NCBI GenBank assembly: GCA_963725425.1
Contig: CAVRYJ010000006.1
Location: 124,001-188,000 of the forward strand
Length of the DNA: 64,000 bases
Reading direction: 5' to 3'
Source: Clostridium_I sp963725425
GTDB taxonomy: Bacteria > Bacillota > Clostridia > Clostridiales > Clostridiaceae
The notes beneath the pieces are model-generated. The model did not search any database, was not told the origin of the DNA, and saw only the letters and a program-made list of their open reading frames with translations. The translations under genes were made by a program, and so were the position numbers. Each line of letters starts with the position of its first letter. Within the stretch, counting starts at the first letter, position 1. Below are positions 36,260 through 44,591 of this stretch, piece after piece.

Positions 36260-37126
36260 ATGCAAGGAATAATAATAAAAGGTATTGCAGGTTTTTATTA
36301 TGTTAAAATAGATGAAAAAGTATATGAATGTAAGGCAAGAGGAAAGTTCAGACATGATGAACTTTCCCCATTAGTTGGAGATCACGTAGAAGTAGATATT
36401 CAAAATGGAAAGGGATATATTATAGAAATATTCCCAAGAAGCTCTGAACTTGTAAGACCAGCTATATCCAATGTAACTCAAGCAATTATTGTTTCAGCGG
36501 TTAAAAATCCTGATTTCAATACTGATTTACTTAATAAGTTTCTAATACTCTGTGAGGCAAATGCACTTAAGGCAATAATATGTTTTAATAAAATTGATTT
36601 AATTTCTAAGGAAGAACTGGAAAATAAAATTTCTTTTGTTAAAAGTATAGGATATGAAGTGTTATGCACAAAAGCAAAGGAAGGGGAAGGGATTGATGAA
36701 ATAAAACGACATCTTCTTGGAAATGTAACTGTGTTATGTGGCCCTTCTGGAGTAGGGAAATCAACGATTCTAAATAGTATTTTAGGACGAAACGCAATGA
36801 AAACTGGGGATATAAGTGAAAAAGCAAAACGAGGAAAGCATACAACTAGGCATTGTGAACTTTTGGAAATTCAAGGTGGATATATTGCTGATTCTCCAGG
36901 ATTTTCTTCACTAGATGTAGGTGCACTTAAAAAAGAGGATTTGCAGTACTGTTTTCCAGAGTTCAAAAATTATCAAAATAATTGTAAATTCTCAACATGT
37001 ATGCATTATAAGGAACCAGATTGCGCGGTGAAAAAGGCATTAGAAGACAATATGATAAACAAGAACAGATACGATTTTTATATAAAAACCTTAGAAGAAA
37101 TATTGAGTAGGAGGGAATGGAAATGA
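36260..37126 (+). CDS. rsgA: Ribosome small subunit-dependent GTPase RsgA
   Basis: A circularly permuted GTPase that checks 30S maturation. The order of G motifs shows permutation: FNKIDL comes before GPSGVGKST, and DSPGFSS follows. An N-terminal OB fold (about residues 1-65) and a C-terminal zinc knuckle with CKFSTCMHYKEPDC are present. ATG 36260 follows AAGGAGAG. Its TGA stop overlaps the rpe ATG by four bases. Length 288 residues, normal. It may be a PrkC substrate, as in Bacillus; this is inferred only. Confidence 0.96.
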   Translation: MQGIIIKGIAGFYYVKIDEKVYECKARGKFRHDELSPLVGDHVEVDIQNGKGYIIEIFPRSSELVRPAISNVTQAIIVSAVKNPDFNTDLLNKFLILCEANALKAIICFNKIDLISKEELENKISFVKSIGYEVLCTKAKEGEGIDEIKRHLLGNVTVLCGPSGVGKSTILNSILGRNAMKTGDISEKAKRGKHTTRHCELLEIQGGYIADSPGFSSLDVGALKKEDLQYCFPEFKNYQNNCKFSTCMHYKEPDCAVKKALEDNMINKNRYDFYIKTLEEILSRREWK

Positions 37127-37773
37127 TAAAATTATCTCCATCTATATTATCAGCAGACTTTACAAAACTTGGGGAAGATGTTTTAGCAATTGAAAAATAT
37201 GGAGCAGATATGATTCATGTGGACGTTATGGACGGACGTTTCGTTCCTAACATATCCTTCGGCTTCCCTGTAATTAAAGCATTAAAGAGGGTATCAGGGC
37301 TTTCTATGGACGTACACTTAATGATTGAAGAACCATCAAAATATATTGATGCATTTGCAGAGGCAGGAGCTGATATTATAACTGTTCACTATGAAAGCGA
37401 TATTCATTTAGATAGAACAGTAAAATACATAAAGTCTTTAGGGAAAAAGGCAGGAGTTGCTGTAAATCCTGCTACTCCTATTAGCGTTCTAGAATATGTA
37501 ATAAGAAATTCAGATATGATTCTTATAATGTCAGTTAATCCTGGATTCGGTGGACAGAGTTTTATTGATTATACTTTAGATAAGATTCAGCAAGTGAAAA
37601 AATTAGCTGATAAATACAACCCTGGTCTTATGATTGAAGTGGATGGGGGAATTGATTCAAATAACATTAAAGACATAGTGAATGCAGGGGCAAATGTAAT
37701 AGTGGCAGGCTCGGCTGTGTTTAAAAACAATGATATTAAAGAAAATATAAAAAGATTAAAAGAAGGATTTTGA
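37123..37773 (+). CDS. rpe: Ribulose-phosphate 3-epimerase
   Basis: A TIM-barrel enzyme that interconverts ribulose-5-phosphate and xylulose-5-phosphate. Metal-binding and catalytic segments: LSPSILSADF, HVDVMDGRFVPNISFG, DVHLMIE and IEVDGGI. The phosphate-binding motif is ANVIVAGSAVF. ATG 37123 was chosen since GAGGG then has good spacing and overlaps the rsgA stop as ATGA; ATG 37117 is only two bases from the site. Length 216 residues. Confidence 0.95.
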   Translation: MIKLSPSILSADFTKLGEDVLAIEKYGADMIHVDVMDGRFVPNISFGFPVIKALKRVSGLSMDVHLMIEEPSKYIDAFAEAGADIITVHYESDIHLDRTVKYIKSLGKKAGVAVNPATPISVLEYVIRNSDMILIMSVNPGFGGQSFIDYTLDKIQQVKKLADKYNPGLMIEVDGGIDSNNIKDIVNAGANVIVAGSAVFKNNDIKENIKRLKEGF

Positions 37774-37774
37774 C

Positions 37775-38410
37775 ATGAGAGTTCTTATAATTTCAGGAGG
37801 AAAAGCACCTAGAGAAGCTACAATTAGAAATTATATAACTGATGATACATATATAATAAGTGCTGATAGTGGAGCAAATGTTTTATATAAATACAAAATA
37901 CTCCCTGATGTATTATTGGGGGATTTTGATTCCATTGACAAAAATGTTCTAAAATATTATGAGACTATTGGTTGTACAATAAATAGATATAAAGCTGAAA
38001 AAAATTTTACAGACACTGAAGCTGCAGTAGTCGAAGCAATAAAATTAAACCCCGAAAAAATATTTTTTCTTGGAAGCACAGGTACAAGAATTGATCATAC
38101 CATTGCAAATTTAGGTCTTCTCTATAGATGTTATTTAAAGAATATAGATTCATATATAGTTGATGAGAATAATGAGATATCAATTTATGGTAGCAATTTT
38201 AAATTTAAAGAAGTCAACGGTCAAACTTTTTCTTTGCAGGCATTTGGAGGTGTGGTAAAAAAATTATCCATTAAAGGTGCAAAATATGAATTGATTGATT
38301 ATGATTTATACTTTGGAGATCCAAGAACTGTATCCAATGAGTGCACTGATGCGTCTGTTAATATAACCTTTGAAAGTGGAATTCTACTGCTTATTAAATC
38401 AAATGATTAA
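37775..38410 (+). CDS. thiN: Thiamine pyrophosphokinase
   Basis: This enzyme adds pyrophosphate to thiamine. The family features SADSGANVLYKY, LLGDFDSID and KNFTDTEAA are in the catalytic half, and FLGSTGTRIDHTIANLGLL (19 residues) follows. The C-terminal thiamine-binding part ends in VNITFESGILLLI. Length 211 residues. It is one base after the rpe stop, ending the prpC-prkC-rsgA-rpe-thiN operon. The AGAAGGA site lies within rpe. Confidence 0.93.
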   Translation: MRVLIISGGKAPREATIRNYITDDTYIISADSGANVLYKYKILPDVLLGDFDSIDKNVLKYYETIGCTINRYKAEKNFTDTEAAVVEAIKLNPEKIFFLGSTGTRIDHTIANLGLLYRCYLKNIDSYIVDENNEISIYGSNFKFKEVNGQTFSLQAFGGVVKKLSIKGAKYELIDYDLYFGDPRTVSNECTDASVNITFESGILLLIKSND

Positions 38411-38472
38411 GGTATTTTCAAAAAATAACTTACCAATATGCTAGATTATTCCTTTGATGATGCCTAAATTAA
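38405..38472. repeat. Diverged copy of the AATAACAAGTCA repeat family
   Basis: It starts TTAAGGTATTTTCA and ends GATGATGCCTAAAT, with AATAACTTACCAATATGCTAG between. The ends match the 41316-41364 copy in inverted sense, and TATGCTAG is shared with 22246-22300. The first bases overlap the thiN stop codon. Confidence 0.4.
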
Positions 38473-38590
38473 AAATATCTATGTTAGAATCCATTTTATA
38501 ATGTATTTTAACATAGATATTTTTTAAAAAATGTAACTTTTAACATTTTGCCGCATATAATATTATTGGAATAATAATGGGGGTAACTAA

Positions 38591-38764
38591 ATGACAAGGA
38601 AAATAAGAAGGGGTTCGAAATTATTTTGGGGAATAACAATTGCCTCTATAGGTATGGGTATAGTACTTACATTCATTATTCCAATTTGGGGATGGATTAT
38701 GGCAGTAGGAGCAGGACTTATATTTTGTGGATGGCATTTGATTGAACACTCAAAAGACCACTAG
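38591..38764 (+). CDS. Small membrane protein, unknown function
   Basis: A 57-residue protein starting MTRKIRRGSK. Two hydrophobic helices follow: residues about 11-31 (including TIASIGMGIVLTFIIPIW) and about 33-51 (WIMAVGAGLIFCGWHLIE). The charged N-terminus suggests the inside-first topology of a hairpin membrane protein. ATG 38591 is preceded by GGGGG with suitable spacing, and the gene ends ten bases before spoVM, so the two may share a transcript. I do not recognise a family. Coding status rests on the binding site, the hydrophobic pattern and placement. Confidence 0.7.
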   Translation: MTRKIRRGSKLFWGITIASIGMGIVLTFIIPIWGWIMAVGAGLIFCGWHLIEHSKDH

Positions 38765-38774
38765 GGGGGATTTT

Positions 38775-38843
38775 ATGAAGATTGTTGCCTTTAAACTTCC
38801 AAAATTTTTATCTTCAATAATTAGATTTTTTACTAGAAAATGA
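38775..38843 (+). CDS. spoVM: Stage V sporulation protein SpoVM
   Basis: A 22-residue amphipathic peptide that marks the forespore by binding convex membrane, then recruits SpoIVA. The first residues MKIVAFKLPKFLSS match the family, with the conserved LPKFL and the Pro that interrupts the helix. The C-terminus is basic. A GGGGGGA site lies four bases upstream. The location between thiN and rpmB is the same as in Bacillus subtilis. It is easily missed because of its length. Confidence 0.9.
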   Translation: MKIVAFKLPKFLSSIIRFFTRK

Positions 38844-38850
38844 GTAAAAT

Positions 38851-38886
38851 AAAAAATGCAATTGTTTAAACAACTGCATTTTTTAT
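38851..38886. terminator. Bidirectional terminator between spoVM and rpmB
   Basis: AAAAAATGCA (38851-38860) pairs with TGCATTTTTT (38875-38884), extended by TTG with CAA around TTTAAA, with one A-C mismatch. Both sides have A/T tracts, so it serves spoVM on the plus strand and rpmB on the minus strand. Confidence 0.85.
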
Positions 38887-38887
38887 T

Positions 38888-39079
38888 TTATATAGCACGC
38901 TGAACCTTACCTGAACGTAAGCATCTTGTACATACATGTATTGTTTTTGGAGTTCCAGCAATCACTGCCTTAATTTTTTTTATATTAGGAAGCCAAGTCC
39001 TTTTTGACTGACGGTGTGAATGACTATATTGAACTCCTGCAACCAAACTTTTATCACAAATATCGCATTTTCTTGACAT
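38888..39079 (-). CDS. rpmB: Ribosomal protein L28
   Basis: A 63-residue large-subunit protein. The first residues MSRKCDICDKS and the later CTRCLRSGKV give two zinc-binding Cys pairs, the zinc-containing form of L28. The start was set at the ATG ending at 39079, preceded by AAGGAGG; a longer frame upstream has no support. It runs opposite to its neighbours, as in Bacillus. A promoter on the minus strand fits TTGCAA-N18-TAAAAT. Confidence 0.95.
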   Translation of the reverse strand: MSRKCDICDKSLVAGVQYSHSHRQSKRTWLPNIKKIKAVIAGTPKTIHVCTRCLRSGKVQRAI

Positions 39080-39131
39080 TGAAAACACCTCCTTAATTCG
39101 AAGTATTAACTTCAAAATTATCACAAGTAGT

Positions 39132-39161
39132 ATTTTATCATAAAATACAGCAGGTTTGCAA
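39132..39161 (-). promoter_or_regulatory. Putative promoter of rpmB
   Basis: On the minus strand TTGCAA (39156-39161) and TAAAAT (39132-39137) are 18 bases apart. The -10 lies about 50 bases upstream of the rpmB ATG. A GAAGT/ACTTC hairpin lies in the leader. Confidence 0.5.
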
Positions 39162-39273
39162 GTAAAAGATTAAAATGCCATCATAGAAAGGTGCAAATAA
39201 TTAAAATTCTTGAATTCTTTATGAATATAATATAAAATATTCTTATGGTAAGAATTAAGGAGGCGTTCTAATA

Positions 39274-39618
39274 ATGGGTATATCAAATGAAAATGGGTCC
39301 ATTAACTATTCTGTTGATGTGCTTGGTAATATAGTGGGTATTTCAACCATGGAGTGCTATGGTGTTGTGGGTATGGCATGGAAAAATGCTAGCGACGGTT
39401 TTTGGGAATTAATAAAAGGAGAAAGCTTAAGTCGCGGTGTAAAAATAGTTTGGAAAAATGACAATCTTAATATTGAATTATATATTATAGTAGAATATGG
39501 TACAAAGATTTCTGTTATAGCAAATAATATAATACAAAAGATTAAATATAACGTAGAAAACTATACAGGACTCAAAGTTAGTAGCATTACAGTTAATGTT
39601 CAGGGTGTGAGAGTCTAG
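39274..39618 (+). CDS. Asp23/YloU family envelope stress protein
   Basis: A 114-residue protein of the Asp23 family. Bacillus YloU and Staphylococcus Asp23 are linked to the membrane and cell-envelope stress. The middle part (IVGISTMECYGVVGMAWKN) and the C-terminal SSITVNVQGVRV are typical. Start ATG follows AAGGAGG. It is 12 bases before the fatty-acid kinase gene; this pair, asp23-fakA, is conserved in Firmicutes. Molecular function is unclear. Confidence 0.9.
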   Translation: MGISNENGSINYSVDVLGNIVGISTMECYGVVGMAWKNASDGFWELIKGESLSRGVKIVWKNDNLNIELYIIVEYGTKISVIANNIIQKIKYNVENYTGLKVSSITVNVQGVRV

Positions 39619-39630
39619 GGAGGTAAAAAA

Positions 39631-41280
39631 TTGGAACACTTAAAAATAGATGGTCATAGATTTTATAATATGATAGTAAATGCATGCAATGAATTAGAGA
39701 CAAAAAAAAATTTTGTTAATTCACTAAATGTCTTTCCAGTTCCAGATGGAGATACCGGCACTAATATGTCTATGACCTTTAGAGGTGCAATATCTGAAAT
39801 ATCAGGTATGCAGGATGAAACCCTGGGGAAAATCTCAAAAAAACTTTCAAAGGGAGCACTAATGAGTGCTAGAGGAAACTCAGGAGTTATACTTTCTCAG
39901 ATACTTCGCGGTATAGCAAAAGGAATGGAAAATTTACAAACTGCTGATGCTAGTCAAATTGCGAGTAGTCTTTTAGAAGGCAGTAAAGCAGCGTATAAAG
40001 CTGTAATGAGACCTACAGAGGGAACTATACTTACAATAATAAAAGCCGCAGGAGAAAGCGCATCAAAATCAACTGAAAAAGATATAGTTAAACTTATGGA
40101 ACAAGTTTGTTCTTATAGTGAGGAAGTTTTAGAAAAAACACCTGAAATGCTTCCAGTACTCAAAAAGGCTAAAGTAGTTGATGCTGGTGGAACGGGACTA
40201 CTTATAATTCTTAAAGGAATGACTGAGGCCCTTAAAAACAATTTGGAAGTAACTTTAAAAACCAAATCAGAACAAAAGGTTATCAATGTTTCAGCCAGAG
40301 CAATGGAGACTACTGACATAAAATTTGGATATTGCACTGAATTTTTCATAAAGGCAAAGATTGATGATATATCTGGATTTAAAAACGAGCTAGCACAGCT
40401 TGGGGATTCATTGATAGTTGTAAATGTAGATGATATAGTGAAGGTTCATGTTCATACAAATGATCCAGGACTCATTTTATCAAAAGCATTAAAATTAGGT
40501 GAACTTTCTAAAATTAAAATTGACAATATGAGAGAACAGCATAGGCATATTTTAGAAGATGAGGATTTATTGAAAGAGGAAACTGTTATTAACAAAGTAA
40601 CTAGTTCTGAGGGAAATATACATAAAAAATACGCATTTATAGCAGTAGCTGCAGGGCAAGGTCTTGTACAAATATTTAAAGATTTAGGAGTTGACTACGT
40701 AATTGAAGGTGGTCAGACAATGAACCCTAGCACACAAGACATTTTAAGCAGTATAAATAAATTAGATGCAGAAAATGTATATGTATTTCCAAATAACAAA
40801 AATATAATTATGGCCGCAACTCAAGCTTCGGAGTTGTCAACAAAAAATGTAATTGTTATACCTACAAAAACAGTACCCCAGGGAATTACTTGTCTTACAG
40901 AATTCAATAGTAATGTTGATGTTGAGGAAAATACTAAAAACATCACAAAAGCCTTTGCTAAAGTGGTCACGGGCTCAGTAACGTATGCAGTTAGAGACAC
41001 TGAAGTGGATGGCAAAAAAATAATTTCAGGTGACATTCTAGGATTAGTTGAAAATAAAATACGTATAGTAGACAAAAATGCATATAATGTATGCGAAGGT
41101 ATAATTAAAGACATGGTTAAGGATGAAAGTGAACTTATATCAATATACTATGGTGAAGGTTCAAGTGAAGAAGAGGTTAACTCTTTGGTTTTAAAAATAG
41201 AAAGTGAATATCCGGATTTAGATATTCAATGTAGCAACGGACAGCAACCATTATATTATTTTATTGTTTCAGTTGAATAA
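39631..41280 (+). CDS. fakA: Fatty acid kinase catalytic subunit FakA (YloV, DAK2 domain)
   Basis: This protein phosphorylates fatty acids bound to a FakB partner. The N-terminal DhaL/DAK2 domain (about residues 1-205) has NVFPVPDGDTGTNMSMTF, with the metal-binding Asp residues, and LSKGALMSARGNSGVILSQI (20 residues) for ATP. The C-terminal DegV-like region (about 310-549) includes NVYVFPNNKNIIMAA. The start is TTG, six bases after GGGAGG. The 549-residue length is normal. No fakB is in this window. Confidence 0.92.
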   Translation: MEHLKIDGHRFYNMIVNACNELETKKNFVNSLNVFPVPDGDTGTNMSMTFRGAISEISGMQDETLGKISKKLSKGALMSARGNSGVILSQILRGIAKGMENLQTADASQIASSLLEGSKAAYKAVMRPTEGTILTIIKAAGESASKSTEKDIVKLMEQVCSYSEEVLEKTPEMLPVLKKAKVVDAGGTGLLIILKGMTEALKNNLEVTLKTKSEQKVINVSARAMETTDIKFGYCTEFFIKAKIDDISGFKNELAQLGDSLIVVNVDDIVKVHVHTNDPGLILSKALKLGELSKIKIDNMREQHRHILEDEDLLKEETVINKVTSSEGNIHKKYAFIAVAAGQGLVQIFKDLGVDYVIEGGQTMNPSTQDILSSINKLDAENVYVFPNNKNIIMAATQASELSTKNVIVIPTKTVPQGITCLTEFNSNVDVEENTKNITKAFAKVVTGSVTYAVRDTEVDGKKIISGDILGLVENKIRIVDKNAYNVCEGIIKDMVKDESELISIYYGEGSSEEEVNSLVLKIESEYPDLDIQCSNGQQPLYYFIVSVE

Positions 41281-41281
41281 G

Positions 41282-41300
41282 AAAGCCTTAGGGCTTTTTT
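41282..41300 (+). terminator. Terminator after fakA
   Basis: AAAGCC pairs with GGCTTT around TTAG, followed by TTTT. It begins two bases after the fakA stop codon. Confidence 0.75.
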
Positions 41301-41315
41301 TATTCTTTGTAGAGA

Positions 41316-41364
41316 TTAGGCATTATCAGAACCTTTGACTTGTTATTTCTTTTCAGATGCCTAA
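41316..41364. repeat. Short copy of the AATAACAAGTCA repeat family
   Basis: A 49-base element with inverted ends, TTAGGCAT (left) and ATGCCTAA (right). TGACTTGTTATT in the centre is the reverse complement of the word found at 7513 and 22246. It is the smallest complete copy seen here and lies between the fakA terminator and recG. Confidence 0.55.
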
Positions 41365-41385
41365 ATAAGATTATGGAGTGATTTA

Positions 41386-43422
41386 ATGGACATATATAGT
41401 GATGTTAGTATTATTAAAGGGGTTGGCGAAAAATCAAGAGAACTTTTAAGAAAATGTGGTATATTTTCAGTTATTGATTTACTACTATATTTTCCAAGAG
41501 ATTATGAGTCAATAATGTTATCTGAAAATATAAATCAGGTTAATAAAGGTGAAAAGACAATAATCCAATGTAGATTTATAAAAAATGAGGGGAGTTTTAA
41601 AACAAAAAGTGGAAAAGTTATAACAAAATTGATGTTTACTGATGGTAACAATATATTCAGGGGAACTTGGTTCAATATGCCATATATATTTAAAAACTTT
41701 AAGTTAGATAATCAATACGTGATTATGGGCAAGGTAAATATAATAAATGGCGAAATATGTATAGAGTCTCCAATATTAATAAATGATAAAAAAATCCTAG
41801 GCGATAAGCTTATTCCTATATATAATTTAAAGGAAACTTTGAGAAATACATATTTAATCAAACTTATAGGTAATGTGCTTAATCAAATTGACATAGAAGA
41901 AAATTTACCTGAATGGGTCATAGATAAAAATAAGTTCTATGATTTAGATAAAGCTATAAGATGTATTCACAATCCAAAAGGTATGGATGAACTTAATGAA
42001 GCTAGAAGGCGTCTTAAATTTCAAGAGCTATTCACTTATTCTTTAAAGGTTCTTATGCTTAGAGATTATATAAATAAAGGGAAAATAGGCATAGCATATA
42101 AAATTGCACCAGAACTTACTGCTTTAAAAGATAAGATACCTTATAAACTTACAGAGGCTCAAAATAGATCAATCAGAGAAATTCTAATTGATGAAAAAAA
42201 ACCTTTTGCTATGAATAGGCTTTTGCAAGGAGATGTAGGCTCTGGTAAAACTATAGTTGCGTTTATAGCTATGTTTAATGTAGTTAAAAATGGTTATCAA
42301 GCAGTACTCCTTGCACCTACAGAAATACTTGCAAATCAGCACTTGGATGAGGCAAAAAAAATATTGGATGAATTTAATATTAATATAGGACTTCTAACTG
42401 GGAGCATTAGCGCAAAGAAAAAGGAAAAGATAAAAAATGATTTAAAAGATGGAAATATAGATATTATTATTGGAACTCATGCCCTTTTAGAAGATGATGT
42501 GGAATTTAAAAAATTAGGTATGGTAATAACGGATGAGCAACATAGATTTGGAGTAATGCAAAGAAGTAAAATTTTCAATAAGGGAAATAATGTAGATATT
42601 CTAGTTATGACTGCTACTCCAATTCCAAGGACCTTGGGGCTATATCTGTATGGAGATCTTGATATATCTGTTATAGATGAACTTCCACCAACAAGAAAAA
42701 AGGTAGATACACGTTTTGTAAATGCTAAAGCTAGTGATAAAGTATTTAATTTTACACTTACGGAAATAAAAAATGGTAGGCAGGCATATGTAGTTTGTCC
42801 ACTTGTAGAAGAAAACGAAAAATTGCAGCTGAATTCAGTGAGTAAACTTGTTGAGGAATTAAGCTTAAATTATTTTAGTAATTTTAAAGTTGAAATGATA
42901 TACGGTAAAATGAAGGGTAAAGAAAAAAATGATATTATGACTAGATTTAAAAAAGGTGAAATAGATGTGCTAGTTTCAACAACAGTAGTTGAGGTTGGAG
43001 TAAATGTACCTAACGCAACAGTGATGATAATAGAGAATGCTGAGAGGTTTGGGCTATCACAATTGCATCAACTTAGGGGACGAGTGGGTAGAGGGGAGCA
43101 CAAATCCTATTGCTTTTTAATATCAGAGGCAAAAAGCAACAATGTGAAACATAGGTTAGAAGTAATGGAGAAGAGTAATGACGGCTTTTATATTGCAGAA
43201 GAGGATTTGAAAATTCGTGGTAGCGGAGAAATATTTGGTTTTATGCAACATGGAGATAACGGTCTTATTTTATCAGATGTGATAGAAGACTCAGCTATAT
43301 TAAAAGAGGCAAACAGGGAGGCAAGAATCTTAATAGCTAGCACTGCCCATAAGGATACTACCATTAAGAATAATATTCTAACCAAAATAGAAATTAGTTC
43401 AAAATATATATGTTTTAACTAG
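41386..43422 (+). CDS. recG: ATP-dependent DNA helicase RecG
   Basis: A branch-migration helicase for fork regression. The N-terminal wedge/OB domain (about residues 50-200) reads FPRDYES at its start. The helicase has QGDVGSGKT near residue 283, DEQH in VITDEQHRFGVMQR, TATPIPRTL, and motif VI in LHQLRGRVGRGEHKSYC. The C-terminal SNDGFYIAEEDLKIRGSGEI (20 residues) is the TRG region. Start ATG follows GGAGTG. Length 678 residues, normal. Confidence 0.96.
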   Translation: MDIYSDVSIIKGVGEKSRELLRKCGIFSVIDLLLYFPRDYESIMLSENINQVNKGEKTIIQCRFIKNEGSFKTKSGKVITKLMFTDGNNIFRGTWFNMPYIFKNFKLDNQYVIMGKVNIINGEICIESPILINDKKILGDKLIPIYNLKETLRNTYLIKLIGNVLNQIDIEENLPEWVIDKNKFYDLDKAIRCIHNPKGMDELNEARRRLKFQELFTYSLKVLMLRDYINKGKIGIAYKIAPELTALKDKIPYKLTEAQNRSIREILIDEKKPFAMNRLLQGDVGSGKTIVAFIAMFNVVKNGYQAVLLAPTEILANQHLDEAKKILDEFNINIGLLTGSISAKKKEKIKNDLKDGNIDIIIGTHALLEDDVEFKKLGMVITDEQHRFGVMQRSKIFNKGNNVDILVMTATPIPRTLGLYLYGDLDISVIDELPPTRKKVDTRFVNAKASDKVFNFTLTEIKNGRQAYVVCPLVEENEKLQLNSVSKLVEELSLNYFSNFKVEMIYGKMKGKEKNDIMTRFKKGEIDVLVSTTVVEVGVNVPNATVMIIENAERFGLSQLHQLRGRVGRGEHKSYCFLISEAKSNNVKHRLEVMEKSNDGFYIAEEDLKIRGSGEIFGFMQHGDNGLILSDVIEDSAILKEANREARILIASTAHKDTTIKNNILTKIEISSKYICFN

Positions 43423-43455
43423 TGTTAATGCAAAATGATAAGAAATTAAAAAATT

Positions 43456-43484
43456 TTGTATAAATTATAAGTCTATGCTACAAT
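43456..43484 (+). promoter_or_regulatory. Promoter of rsmD-coaD
   Basis: TTGTAT (43456-43461) and TACAAT (43479-43484) are 17 bases apart, a fair match to the housekeeping consensus, about 45 bases before rsmD. An 11-base tandem repeat starts at the end of the -10. Confidence 0.65.
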
Positions 43485-43512
43485 ATTAGGGAAGTATTAG
43501 GGAAGTATTAGG
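43484..43512 (+). repeat. Tandem repeat in the rsmD leader
   Basis: TATTAGGGAAG occurs twice in a row and a third time as TATTAGG, period 11. It overlaps the last base of the putative -10 and covers the likely transcript start. Copy number could vary by slippage; no function is known. Confidence 0.7.
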
Positions 43513-43528
43513 CATAAGGAGGAAAAAC

Positions 43529-44092
43529 ATGAGGATAATTGCAGGTATTGCCAGGGGTAAAAAATTGTTATCACCAGATGATGGAATAGCAACTACAAGA
43601 CCTACTTTAGATAGGGTAAAAGAAGCGATGTTCAGTATAATACAAGCAAGTGTACCATATTCAACTGTACTAGATGTATTTGCAGGTACTGGAAGTCTAG
43701 GACTAGAAGCTGTAAGTCGGGGTGCAAAAAAGTGTTACCTTGTTGACAAAAGCCCAGAAACGTTTCCATTACTAAAAAAAAATGTTGAAAATTTAGATTT
43801 TAATGAAAAATGTGAGTGCCTTAATATGGATTCATATAAGGCATTAGAAGACCTTAAGAAAAAAGAAATAGTATTTAACTTGATATTTATAGATCCACCA
43901 TATAGAAAGAATATGATTCCGTCAGCTATTGAATTTATAGCAAATAATAATTTGCTACAAAGAGATGGAGTGATTGTAACAAAAATCGATTCCGTAGAAG
44001 ATATTTTTCAAGGTAATGAAAAAATAATACTAACTAAAAACAGAAGATATGGAAATACCACGGTTTGTCTTTATCGTTGCAAGGAGGATTAA
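43529..44092 (+). CDS. rsmD: 16S rRNA (guanine-966-N2)-methyltransferase RsmD
   Basis: A SAM-dependent rRNA methyltransferase. The first residues MRIIAGIARGKKLLSP are typical, followed by RPTLDRVKEAMFSII, the SAM site LDVFAGTGSLGLEAVSRGA (19 residues) and the catalytic DPPY in FIDPPYRKN. Length 187 residues. It ends one base before the coaD start; the rsmD-coaD pair is conserved in Firmicutes. Confidence 0.95.
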   Translation: MRIIAGIARGKKLLSPDDGIATTRPTLDRVKEAMFSIIQASVPYSTVLDVFAGTGSLGLEAVSRGAKKCYLVDKSPETFPLLKKNVENLDFNEKCECLNMDSYKALEDLKKKEIVFNLIFIDPPYRKNMIPSAIEFIANNNLLQRDGVIVTKIDSVEDIFQGNEKIILTKNRRYGNTTVCLYRCKED

Positions 44093-44093
44093 A

Positions 44094-44579
44094 ATGCGGA
44101 CAGCTATATATCCGGGAAGTTTTGATCCAATCACAAATGGTCATTTAGATATAATAACTAGGGGAGCTAAGGCATTCGATGAAGTTATTGTAGTGGTCCT
44201 GGTGAACCCTGATAAGAAAGGTATGTTTTCCATAGAAGAAAGGGTAGAGTTAATAAAAAGGGTAGTAAAAGGTCTTAATAACGTAAAGGTTAAAAGTTAT
44301 AATGGGTTACTAGTAGATTTTATGAAAAATCAAAATGTACAAATAATAATAAAAGGGTTAAGGGCAATATCAGATTTTGAATATGAATTTCAAATGGCTC
44401 TTATGAATAATAAGTTAGATCCAAATGTCGAAACATTTTTCATGATGACAAGAGCAGAATATTCATATTTAAGCTCATCTGCTGTAAAACAGGTAGCTAT
44501 TTTGGGAGGATGTATTAAAGGTTTAGTACCAGAAAAAATCATTAAAGATGTAATTAAAAGATCAAAAACCTTTAAATAA
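44094..44579 (+). CDS. coaD: Phosphopantetheine adenylyltransferase
   Basis: This enzyme performs the next-to-last step of coenzyme A synthesis. The nucleotidyltransferase motif GSFDPITNGH is near the N-terminus, and YSYLSSSAVKQVA near the C-terminus binds the ATP triphosphate. The start ATG 44094 follows AAGGAGG; an upstream frame within rsmD has no family support. Length 161 residues. It complements coaBC elsewhere in the window. Confidence 0.96.
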   Translation: MRTAIYPGSFDPITNGHLDIITRGAKAFDEVIVVVLVNPDKKGMFSIEERVELIKRVVKGLNNVKVKSYNGLLVDFMKNQNVQIIIKGLRAISDFEYEFQMALMNNKLDPNVETFFMMTRAEYSYLSSSAVKQVAILGGCIKGLVPEKIIKDVIKRSKTFK

Positions 44580-44591
44580 GGAGAGGTTAGA

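Noticed and set aside
43484..43512. Tandem TATTAGGGAAG as a replication iteron
   Set aside because: Only 2.6 copies, no DnaA-box cluster or replication gene nearby, and the location in an rsmD promoter explains it as a local duplication.
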